Shown in pieces: positions 34,468-44,974 of a DNA stretch of 64,000 bases. Numbering within the stretch: position 1 is the stretch's first letter; the number at the start of each line of letters is the position of its first letter. The stretch covers positions 16,804,606 to 16,868,605 of the forward strand of contig JASXTE010000001.1 in NCBI GenBank assembly GCA_030280995.1, in the 5' to 3' direction. The stretch is from Hemileia vastatrix (Eukaryota; Basidiomycota; Pucciniomycetes; Pucciniales; Zaghouaniaceae). The notes under the pieces were generated by a model, which saw only the letters and a list, made by a program, of their open reading frames with translations, was not told where the DNA came from and ran no database searches. The translations under genes and the position numbers were made by a program.

Positions 34468-37400
34468 TTACTTTTTCTTTTTTTTATTGACAACAGCAAA
34501 GCCCCAGCTATCATTTTTAGGAGCAGGCTGGGACTTGATGGCATCGGCCATGGTTGACGGCTTTTTGGTAGTATTGGCAACGGGCGCACTGGTAGACGCA
34601 GCAGAGTTGGCATTGCCATTAGTGGTTTGTGCTTTTCCTTGGCCACTGTTTAGTCGAGCCGCCACATCAGCTTGTCTTCGGGCGTTAAACTCTTTTGCGA
34701 AACGTCTTCCATCCAATGTAGCGCTGCCAGCATAAACACTATCTGAGACAATTTCAAGGACCGATTCATCCGGATTAATGGGAAAGTCTAGTAACATTTT
34801 TACAAAATCATCCACTATCATCAAGCCGTAGAAACACAATCAGATCAACTAAGTTCAAACTGCAAATCAATTTGATCAAAAATCACAATTACCGTTATTC
34901 ATGCCTTTTAAAGCTTCCCGTAACCATTTCATGAATTCAGGTGAAGCAGGTGGGGGTCCTTCGACAGAGTTGCTAGTCGTCGACCCGGGATTGAGGATAC
35001 TGGTCTGCAATTTAGTATTGCCCGTTAAACCACCAGTTCTTGAACCCACTGGAGAAGTGACGTGAGAGCTCGAAGATTTCACCGTAGTGAGTCTGTTAAT
35101 ATTAGAAGGCAAGCCAGGAACAGTAGCAGGAGTTCGTGACACGGGCCCAGTGGTAACTGGTGAAGCAACTACTTTGCTTTTTGACCCTACCACTGACCAA
35201 GGACTATTAACTGGGCTAGACTATTTTTAAACAGAAAATTTATTTTGACGAACCTGAAATCAGTATTTCTCAAAGAGTATAGATATGTAAGACTGACTTT
35301 AGTGGCATTGGAACCTAATGAACTTGCGTAAGCTGTATTAGCTTTTTCGGAACTGGAGGCTGCATTTTTAGCGGAATTGGACTGCGAGGCTAATTTCTTG
35401 CGACGAACTTCTTCTTCTTGTATCTGTTTCATAGAGCGCTTTGGCACTGCCGAACCAGAAGAATCAGTATCTTTCGCGCCCCATACGGGCGGAGCCGGTT
35501 GATTGCTGCTCAGATGACGGGTAGGAGATTGAGTCGCCCAGGTGGTAGTAGGAGGTAAGATGTCCTTGCCATCCTTTGCCGTTTTTTCAGCAAGAGCGGC
35601 TTGTTCAGTTTGTAACCGATGAATCATAGCTTGCTTTTCAATGGCCTTGCGTTTTTCAGCTTGCTTGGATTCAGCAGCCTGAATCTCAAGCAAAGAAGGG
35701 CCATGGGTTACTTTGTCTTCTTTACACCAAGGCGCGGGATGTGTCAAAGACACAGCTACTGCAGCAGCCGCAGCCTCAGATGCTTCACGAGCAGCTCTTT
35801 CAATTGCTTGGGCTTCTTTTAACTGTTGCTGCGTTTTTTGAATGCTTAAAGTTCGTCGATCCAATTCCTCTTGCTGAGCACGACTCATTACGGTGTTTTT
35901 TCCACTTTGTTTAGAGGAAGCAGAGTTGGGCATTTTTGGTGGTGGGTGGGCTTTATTACTTTGTTGGTGGTGGACATTTTGCCAACTTTCGGATGGGGTC
36001 GTTATGTCATGTAATGCCTCATGAGCCGAGGTATCATTTTGAGTAACAGAAATGTGCTTTGGGGATTTGGGGTTTTGACTTTGGGACTCCGTAGAAAGAG
36101 ACACAGGAATAGCGTTATCATTAGATGAGGAATAAATTCTTCCCTCATGCTCAGTGGTACGACTGTCAAATTGGATTTGATTAGGAGCTACAATTTTTTC
36201 ATGAGGATGAGAAATGGATGTCACTAAAGTGGCAGAAGGTATTGGTTCCTGAGTTTCAGACTGCAGAACTAAGGGCTCTGTACTAAGTTCTTGGGCTGCT
36301 ATAGTAGGGGTGTTTTTACCGGAAGAGCGGGTTCCGATGGGCTCAAGGGGGATCGATGAATTGGGATGGCGAATCCGAGGATGAGATGAAGAAGAAATTG
36401 AGCCCATATTGTGATTAGAATCAGATATGTTTAAGGCAGGGGAAGAGCCTTCTTGTGAAATAGAAGATCCTAAATTGTTGCTCAAAGAATCGCACCAGGC
36501 ATCGGCAGCTGAGTTTTCCCTAGCTTGAGCCTGATTTTCTGATATGTTAGTATCTCCGCCTTGGGTGCGCAGAAGGGAAAGAGAATTGGTATCATTCAAA
36601 AATCCAGACGTTCCAAACTCTGGGGCAAAATGAGGTTGACCTGGAAGCATTCCATCTACAGTGCCCAAACCAGACCCAGCCAAAGGTGGGACGGGGAGTG
36701 GAACATTAGGATGTTCGTTTTGAATCAAACCAAGGGTAAAAGGCAGATTTTGGGGGTGAAATAACACATTAAAAGGGTATTCGTGGGTAACGTAACTGTT
36801 ACTAGACTCGGGTGCAGGTAATGCCGTCAGCGGTCCACGAGTGATACTAAGCTGGTACCCTGGAAAGGCTGGGTGCCAGCCAGGATAAGGAATATTGGAT
36901 GGTGATGGAGGCACAGCCATGGGCATCGTAGTAGAATTACCACTTGGGACAGATACTGAACTCCAAGAATTATCAGATGAAGAAGTAACATTTTGAAATA
37001 AATTTCCCATTGGCGGGTTGAGAGTAGGCGTAATGTTAGTATTGACAAAAGACGGCCCTTCATGTCCTATCGAGGAAGAGGGCTGTTGAGAAAATTCATC
37101 AATAGGCGGGGGCGCATGAGAGGCAACAGAGGACTTTGATGGTGCTTGAGGGTTGAGAGGAGGGATAGGTAGATTGGGTGGTAAGGAAGGAGGAACCCTG
37201 CACAAAAACGGTTTTTCTCGGTCACCAATACGAGCAATTAGATTTTCTAATGTTTCAAATGTCATATCTACTTCGCGCTTCAAAAGAAGACCGGCAGTTA
37301 GATAAGAGTTCTTGTACCAATGATGCATTTGAGAACCCAAAAATGGCCCTTGGATTAGACCTGCTGTATCTCGGTATTGCCAAGTAATATTTTCAGGTGG

Positions 37401-39211
37401 TACATCATCAACCAAAGATATCGATTGGGTTTCTTTTTGAAATGAACTGCTATCTTGGGACGGTGAAATCGGATCGGTATGAGTGGGACCATGTGGTTGA
37501 CTAGGTACTGAAGAAAGACTTGACAATTTTGGAGAGGAAGGATTAGAAATTGGAGACTTTGGGGGCTTTGAAGATTGGTTAAGAGTCAACTCATTGACTG
37601 CTGCAACCAAACTATCACTGTTATCTGGAATGCGGGTGACATGATCATGACTAGGGATCTGATGTTTGGAAGAATTCCCAGGGGTGGATGAAGATTTGTC
37701 GTTCTAATCAGAACACACACACATCATTAATATCAAATCGTCTACCGAGATTAGATAGACAATCCCATTACCATGTAATCTGCAACTGATTGCTTAGAAC
37801 CACCAAAAGAGAAATCTTGATCTAGCCCATTTTTTTCTGAGAAATTAGCTGCCCCACGTTTCCACTTGCCGCTGGACGGAACTCCTGTCTCCCGCGAACG
37901 TCGTTGTTCCTTGTTTCCTGGGGTAGGGGGCGATACACCTAAGGGATTATCAACTGTTCGACCAAGCCGCCTCAACGTATCTGCAAACCAAGAAAATTTA
38001 CCCCGAAAAAAATAAAAGTAAATAAACCAAGTGAAGGCTAATAGTAAAATCAATTAATCCACTTACCCGAATTTTCTAAATCAATTTCGGGCCGCCTTCT
38101 ACTATTCCCAACAGCAGTTGAAGCCACGCCAGAAAGAACACCACCTTGAATCCCAAGATTAGTGAAGCGGTCAGTAGGACTGTGCTTCCCTAATTTAGCC
38201 CCACCGACAGGAATTCGATTGGAGACAACGACGCCGACACCACCACCACCACTAGCGTCAATTCCCGAAATAGCTGAATCAAGAATACTACTTTGATGGT
38301 GTTGATGCATTTTGCCGCTCCCAGTTCTCTTTTCACTGTTGAAGGGACCTGAAAAGAGCTATTTGAAAATAAGAAGAATGAGTACATTGATACTTTTCAA
38401 GTGAAAAAAGGATAAGTTTCAATAAATAGAGTGGTGAACCAAAGAATTAGAATTCTAGGGCGCAAATGAATGCTGGAATAAATGTTATATATATGCAATA
38501 GCTAAAATGAACCATAAACTCAAAAATAAAAAATAAAAATAAAATACATTTAGAATCGCCACCAAAAAAAGACAAAACTCACATGCTTCTCCGCTTCAGT
38601 CATTTCAATTAGACTCAGTGGGGGACCAATGAATTCTTCACTGACAGCTATATCTGACGGATCAAGATCCTCAGGAAATATTGATGCTTTTTCTTCCGAA
38701 AACAAATCAATCAGTGTTTCACGCGAATAATCGTGCAGTTCCTGTCGACCTTGATAGCCTAGAGTCATATGAGTAGGTCAAAGAATAAATATTGAAACGA
38801 TTATAGATAATCAAAAAGAAATCATGTCAGTAATGGAAGTCGGAAGAGTGAGAACAGCCAAAACAGTTCAATGAACGAAGTTTGAGTGGTACCATATTTT
38901 CTTGCTTCTTCAGCCTCTCGGTCTGGTGAGACGACAGATGAGAATGACTTTGGCAATCCGGTATTGGGAGGAACCGAAGGGACTGAGCCTAGATGGCCTA
39001 AGACTGACGTGGAGCTGTAATTTGCAGGGTGGTGTTGGAGGGGAGGAAGCTGTTGCTGGGGAGGCTGACCATGACTGATGGGAGGGAGCTGAGCTGGCTG
39101 TTGAAGGGGATGATTGTGGGGTTGTATCTGCTGCTGAGGATTAGTCGATCCTGAGCCAGGACGACGACCACGCATGAAGACGGGACCGAATTTGATTTCA
39201 TTTGAAGTCAT
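34468..39211 (-). CDS. GYF-domain protein, Smy2/GIGYF family
   Basis: Seven coding exons keep phase across GT-AG introns: 39211-38893, 38758-38583, 38358-38067, 37980-37772, 37703-35298, 35220-34893 and 34814-34468. Spliced length is 1,358 residues. The start is chosen at MTSNEIKFGPVFMRG because KFGP..MR is the usual N-terminus. Residues 117-123 (YSRETLI) fit the eIF4E-type binding motif Y-x4-L-hydrophobic. The GYF domain lies at about 438-500 (WQYRDTAGLIQGPF...MHHWY), but the GYF triplet itself reads SYL. A Pro/Ser/Gln-rich linker follows, then coiled coil (939-1040) with PAPW and SLLEIQ boxes, a conserved C-terminus (EFMKWLREALKGMNN from 1229, LDGRRFAKEFNARR) and a polylysine tail. Family members bind proline-rich partners and repress or tune translation and decay of mRNA in the cytoplasm, or act in vesicle traffic. 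It looks intact and is the only clear host gene here. Confidence 0.93.
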
Positions 39212-39243
39212 TTTGTAAGTGAGCTGGATGGAGTGATTGTGAC

Positions 39244-39450
39244 TAAGTGAGGAGGAAAAGAAAGAAAGCGAAAGAAAGAAAAAGATGAATAAAGGAAAAA
39301 GAAAAGAAAAAGAAAAAGAAAAAGAAAAGAAAAAGAAAAGAAAAAGAAAAGAAAAAGAAAAGAAAAAGAAAAGAAAAAGAAAAGATGAATAAAAGAAAAA
39401 GAAAAGAATTGAAAAGAAAAGAAAAAAGAGTAAAGGATAAACAAACTTAC
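39244..39450 (-). other. Probable 5' UTR intron of the GYF gene
   Basis: On the minus strand a consensus donor GTAAGT starts at 39450, and acceptors are available at 39244-39243 (ACTTAG) or 39225-39224 (CCAG). Neither acceptor keeps the upstream ATG at 39538 in frame with the chosen start at 39211, so the intron is best placed in the 5' UTR. Read without splicing, the frame from 39538 would add a phenylalanine/serine repeat of no protein character. RNA data would settle this. Confidence 0.6.
39256..39428. repeat. GA-rich (GAAAAGAAAAA)n purine tract
   Basis: About 170 bp of almost pure purine on the plus strand, dominated by an 11-base period of AAAAGAAAAAG with minor interruptions (GATGAAT). 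It fills the probable 5' UTR intron of the GYF gene, where on the sense strand it is a very long polypyrimidine tract. Confidence 0.9.
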
Positions 39451-39539
39451 GAGTGCGCCGGTTGATCGATGTGGTTGGGGATGAAGATTGTTGGCCATTT
39501 GACTTGTCATCACCACTCTCACCATCTCCCTTACCCACT

Positions 39540-40792
39540 TAACGCCCTGTCGACCACCTTATGTCCCCAACCCTAACTGAGACGACCACCCACATCCAGT
39601 GTCCATCCAATCACCTAACCTAACCACACATTTCTCATTTTTAGCCATCACTTATAAAGTCTGAAACTCAACACAACCATCTTCTCAAATCATCTCTTCA
39701 ATCTTTGATTTCATTTTGACAGCAACATCTTCACATAACCAACAGCAACTCACAGACTATCAAGGATTTTTTTTTTTTTCATTTGGAAGAAAATAAAATC
39801 AGAAGACTAAAGTTCTACCTCAAACGGAAAAGAGTCTCCAAAACTAACCAAACTATCCTTCTAAACACAGGTTTGGATTGCAATATCTCAATCATCTGGC
39901 TATCATACGCTCACTCCATGAAATTACCATCATCAAATATGAACTCATCTTTATACAATTAAAGACTCAGGTGTGCACAAACATATACATACATATATAC
40001 ATATATGTGTATATTTCTATACAAAGAATCAAAATCCTTATCAGATTTACATGTAAACAAATAAAATAATTTTTCACCCTAATAAAAACACTTCCAATTC
40101 AGTTTAAGTAATTTCAAAGCTTCCAAAAACTGAATTACAAGAACCTTATCATGTATGTAGATAAGAAATTTTATCATAAATGAAACTGGTTTTACTGAAA
40201 CAAGTAGTGGAATGAACCCATAAACACATACACCTTAATTTGTTGTCTTTCATGGTCTTACTGTTTCTATCAAGTAATTTCATGCCCAATGATCCTACAG
40301 AATAAATATATATTAAGTGAAGTTAGAAATCTTGCTAATTCTGGTTAATACAAATACTTATCATGATGAGCAAAAATCTACAAGTAATTTGTTGTTTTTT
40401 ATTTTTATTTTTTTTACATATTTGATTAAGGACTCTAAAATACAATGATTAAATTACAGATGAGAAAGAAACAGTGTACCAAACATCAAGTGTTATGATT
40501 ATTATTTGGCGTCAGGTAAAGAACCTGTGTGTGCTGAAGGGAGGGATTCAACACCATAGTTCTTTCCAGAAACTCAGCCAGGGGTTTTAAACAGGAATTG
40601 AAAAATAACCCTCTATATATGTAGGGCCTAGCTCATTTTTTTTTCTCTTTTTTGATGGTAATTTTCTTTTTCTTCCTCTTCTTGTTCCTCTTTTTATTAT
40701 TATTATTTCTTTCTTGTGTGTGTGTGTGTGTGCAAATGAGGTGAGGAAATTAATAATCTATATCCTTTTTTTCCCATTATTTTATATATTTT
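39540..40792. other. Upstream region of the GYF gene
   Basis: C-rich sequence (39540-39720) next to the gene probably contains its promoter; no TATA box stands out. Further away are an ATACAT/ATATAC microsatellite (39979-40016), a (TG)9 run (40715-40732) and pyrimidine runs. No gene was recognised. Confidence 0.5.
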
Positions 40793-42423
40793 AGGGGGTG
40801 TCAAACATCACCACGTACACCATTCAAGAAAGCCTCAAAAAAGGTACCAAGTAAGTCATTTTAATTCAAATTACATACCCCATTAACAGGTATACTTCAA
40901 CAGTGTGCTTTTCCCTACACATGCCATCTGTTAGGTACATCCAAGCCCCTAAAGCACTTCTTCCCCTTAACTTTATTGGTCAGCATTAGGTACACACACC
41001 CCCATACCTTAAAATGTTTACTCAACCTAATCCTTAGGGGCTTATTTATACACACACAGTACATTGTGCATAAAGTCTTAGGCCCCCCCTAACATCATAC
41101 TCCAACCCTTACTTCGGCCCTTGATTACTCTTGCTCTTATTTTATTCCTCCAAACACTAAGATGACTCCTTTATTTCATCAACAGCTTCAAACAACCACT
41201 GATGCTCTAGCCCTTGATCTTTTGGTTAAGTCTGATCCAGATTCTGATGCTGAGTTTGAATTTTTTATATGAGTCATCTTTTAAAGAACTGCTACTTTAC
41301 TTCCCAAACCCCATGCATTTGCCATCAACCACAATATACACTCCACAAACTTTCTGAAATACCTGATCCCAGTTTTCAGCAAATTTTTAAACTACTTATC
41401 ATCGTTTTAAATACCTACATGCTTTAATTCATGATCATTCTATTTACCACAAAAATTCTCATTTCCTACAGAGGGACCCTTCAATACAAATCTCTGTGGC
41501 ACTTTGCCGATTTGGTTCAAATGGGAAAGGTGCTGCCATAACTCATCTTGAGAACCTCTTCAGTATAAGTCATGGAACAGTAGATTTATACACCAAGAGA
41601 ACCATCAAAGCCATCCATTCACTTCAATCACAGCTCCTCACATAGCCCGCTAAGGAGATTAGACTGGAAAACTCACAGGTCATGCAAAATGAAGGATTCC
41701 CTGGATTTATTGGTTTTGTTAATGGCACAACCATCCCTTTGAGCCAAAATCCTGAAAAGGATGGAAATAATTATTTTGATTGAAAAAGAGTTCAGTTCTT
41801 ATCTTTATCTTACATATTCTTACATAAAATACTAATCCTCTCTTACTTTTTCTTTTTTCAGGTATTCTATTGCTTTCCAATTGGTTTTCAATATAAATAA
41901 GAAGTATATTGCATTTAATTTCAGCTTTCCTGGTTCTCTCCATGACTCTTCAGTTTTTCAACAAATAATGATTTCTCAAAACCATGAGAATTACTTTGCT
42001 GAAAATCAATATCTTCTTTCTAACTCTGCTTACACCAATGGTACATATGTGATCCCAGCATTTTATGGGGCTGGTGATGAAAATAGTGAAAAATCACAAT
42101 TCAACACTCATCTTGCCAAGTCTTGAGTAAGGATTAAACATGCAATTGGAATTTTGAAAAGTAGATTTGCTTCACTAACGGAAATGAGGAGTCCTCTTTG
42201 TAGCCAGAAAGAAATGAAGGTTATTATTTATTTGATAATTTCATGCTTGATACTACATAATCTCCTTGCACACTTAAAGGATGAATGGAACAATCTTTAT
42301 GAAGACAAAATTCCCAAACCACCCCCAACTATTGAATCATCCTCCAGCTCTTCCTCCCAACCTGGTGAAATGTGTGCTAAAACTCTCCCTATCACTCTTG
42401 CACACTTTGAAAACACAGATTGA
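40793..42423 (+). pseudogene. PIF/Harbinger transposase relic with lost DDE residues
   Basis: A transposon end AGGGGGTGTCA at 40793 resembles those of elements 1-3. The coding relic begins MTPLFHQQLQTTTDALALDL (41161). It continues with ISVALCRFGSNGKGAA, LENLFSISHGTVDLYTKR (41490-41620), GFIGFVNGTTIPLSQNP (41703-41755), an intron ending TTTTTTCAG (41862), then FSFPGSLHDSSVF, QYLLSNSAYTNG, IKHAIGILKSRF and a tail to 42423. Compared with 27504-28420, all three catalytic acids are replaced (VNGT for VDGT, SNSAY for ADSAY, IKH for IEH). Stops occur near 41270 and 42124. The right end of this element was not found. Confidence 0.85.
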
Positions 42424-42442
42424 TTATCTACTAGTACTAATG

Positions 42443-43470
42443 TTATTTCTTTATTTCTTCTTTGATATCATTATGAAGGTCTTTTAAAATATCTTGTATA
42501 TTTTTTTGTACATCATTAAAAATTTCTATATGTTTGTCACTTACTAACATACTAATTTCTAATAAATTTTTTCCTACTCTTTCTTTTAATCCTTCTACCT
42601 TCTTATCAATTACCTCCATGATAGCTTCTTCTTGATTAGTATCCTTGTATTCCAATCTCTGATTCCAAGTAATATCTTACTCTTCTGAATCTTTACTATG
42701 AATTAGTGACCTTTTTTTTGCTTATTAAGCTCTATTCTTTATACATATGTTTTATATTTCAAAAAAATACCTTATACTCACTTGGAATATTTATCTTTAT
42801 CCTTTTTCTTTGACTATGTTCTTCTGTTGAATCTTCATCATCATTAATAACCACTTGTTCAGGATGAGTAGTTTTATCTAATGGCCTAGCAGAATGCATA
42901 CATATCAATCCAAAAAATATCAATTATAGATAATACTGGAAGTTATCTTACACACTATGAAATATAGGGGGTGGACTCCCTAGCAAGTCCCCAACCTGAA
43001 CTCAGATATAAATCAGATGGAACTCAGACTGAACTCATATTAAACCCATACTGAACTCTACTTGAACACCCACCTTAAACTGTTCTGCTGAGTGGGTTTT
43101 ATCCCTGATTGTATGGTTCCTTTGTCAATAGCTCAATGTGTGTTCAATCTGTGGTGAGTTTGGGTCCAAGGTTGCGGACTCGCTAGCAAGTCTGCCCCCC
43201 ATATTGTGTGGTGACAGTATCATTCTTTCTGCATCATTAGACCAGTACTTAGCGGACATAAATTGGCCTTGAGTATTTGGATTGAGCTTAAGGAGATCAC
43301 ATCTTAAATGATACCATTGAAAAAATTCACAAGTTGAAGTGAATCTCTTTACTCTGGTGTTTTTAACACAATAGTAATTGGACCTTTCACAATGATTTCA
43401 AGGAATGCAGTATCCCCTTGTAAGCTTATAGTCTTATGTACTATTCTCTTTTAAAGTAGATGATGATGAT
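42443..43470 (-). pseudogene. Unrecognised accessory coding relic, split by a MITE
   Basis: On the minus strand, before the MITE at 42953-43213, the sequence reads FTSTCEFFQWYHLRCDLL and LNPNTQGQFMSAKYWSND. After it come SARPLDKTTHPEQVVINDDE, a basic RKRIKIN segment, an intron-like gap, and a lysine/glutamate-rich coiled coil (EEAIMEVIDKKVEGLKER, 42443-42655). Composition suggests a real former gene of the same transposon neighbourhood, convergent with the transposase. I do not recognise the family. Confidence 0.35.
42953..43213. mobile_element. CACTA-like MITE, full copy
   Basis: Ends CACTATGAAATATAGGGGG and, in reverse complement, CACCACACAATATGGGGGG; flanked by ACA on both sides (42950-42952 and 43214-43216). 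It has the same 261 bp length as the copies at 28618 and 30726, and the subterminal palindromes are present at both ends. Confidence 0.93.
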
Positions 43471-44217
43471 GGTAGAGATTTCATAGTGAGAAGCTATAAA
43501 GGACTAGGTAAGATTTTTGAATGTCTCTAGAAAGGACAAGATGAAATATTTGAATTTTGCTAGAAATCTGCTATGATTTTTTGGGGGAAGGAACTACCTT
43601 TTATATATTCCACACTCATATTTATGTTAATCTTTTTATTTTAATTTTTTTTTTGATTTTACCATCTTGAGGATCGAGACCTATTTAGTTGGGTGTTTTT
43701 TTGGATTACAGACTTTCTGCTTTAAATGCAAGTAAATTCATTTTTCATGCATTTTTAATATTCAATGGAAGATTTTTTGTCTTTTAATCATGTATATACA
43801 TTTAAAAAAAATTCCAACCAAATCACAAAGAAAAAAATGGTAATACCCTACCCTACCAAATCATAAAGAAAAAAATGACAATACCCTACCCTGATATTTA
43901 CTCTGGAAGGGGGTCAGGAGTACCAAATTTTCATTTTTATTTCATAAATTAATAAATAAATCATTCAAAAAAGATAATAAACCAAGTTAAAGTAATAGTA
44001 TTAAGAGTACTTCATGCCAATGAGCTCTGAAGTGACTTAAGTCAAAGAATAAATTGACACGGAATTGTATTGTGCACACATTCAATCAATTACTTGTTTG
44101 AATGATTACCTTTATACAGCAGCAAGGCCCAATTTCCCATTACTTAAAGTTGATGATTATTTTTAATAGATGATTAATTATAAACTTAAGAAATAAAATT
44201 GAATCTTTGGAAATCTT
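43471..44217. other. Spacer with a worn, duplicated CCCTACC motif
   Basis: Non-coding. A short duplicated phrase (CAAATCATAAAGAAAAAAATG then ATACCCTACCCT, 43820-43895) resembles the GGGTATTGCC-containing spacer found between TET-like and accessory genes in elements 1-3, which suggests this belongs to the same kind of transposon. Confidence 0.35.
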
Positions 44218-44974
44218 TTATTTATCATACTTAGCCTCCCTCCCTGAAGCTTTACTTTTCATCAAACCTTCTTGCCTCGCTTTACTTACCCTCTTTATCA
44301 AATTTTGGTTGATATGAAGTGAGGAACCAAAATGAGTAAACTTTTCACAAGATTCTAATCCAGGAGGATCTTGAGTTTTTTGATGGATGTCTTGTGAAGA
44401 GTTCCAAATTTCATCCACCAGACCATTCCCTAATCCAAAGTCAATAATATATTTGTGATTGGGAAAGTATAATCCATGACCTTTGAGTTGAGCAGGGGAA
44501 GGAATCAGTAGGCCAGTAAAAGAATTGATATAATGAAAATCCCAAATGTAAGAAAATTATAACTTTTTTTATCCATATGAATCTTGTTTTGAAAGCCTCC
44601 ATATGTAATCATTACATTAGATGAAAAGATATAATCATCTTTCAGATTGACCCATTCCATATCTGTCCAATTTTGTATTCCTGCTTTGATGGATGGTTCA
44701 TGATTAGATTGAAAAGCACAAATACATAATGTTTTAATCAATTGGCCAAAAATTAATTGAAGAATCCTAATCTTTTCCATCTGTATAAATCTTCATCCAT
44801 TTGAATGGAACTTATACTTCTTAATAAAGAATAAATACCTAGTATAGGGGTAAGAAAAATGATTTCAAGAAATTATATCATGATAAAATCTTACCAAGAG
44901 ATTTTCCCTTTTAAAATACAGGTCTCGATTCTAGTCCAATCATAATTCCTCCTAATAGATTTATATTATTTAAT

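Noticed and set aside
38822..39538. Unspliced 238-codon frame starting MGKGDGESG
   Set aside because: The middle translates the GA/CT microsatellite as a Phe/Ser run between a good splice donor and acceptors; the family N-terminus begins at 39211.
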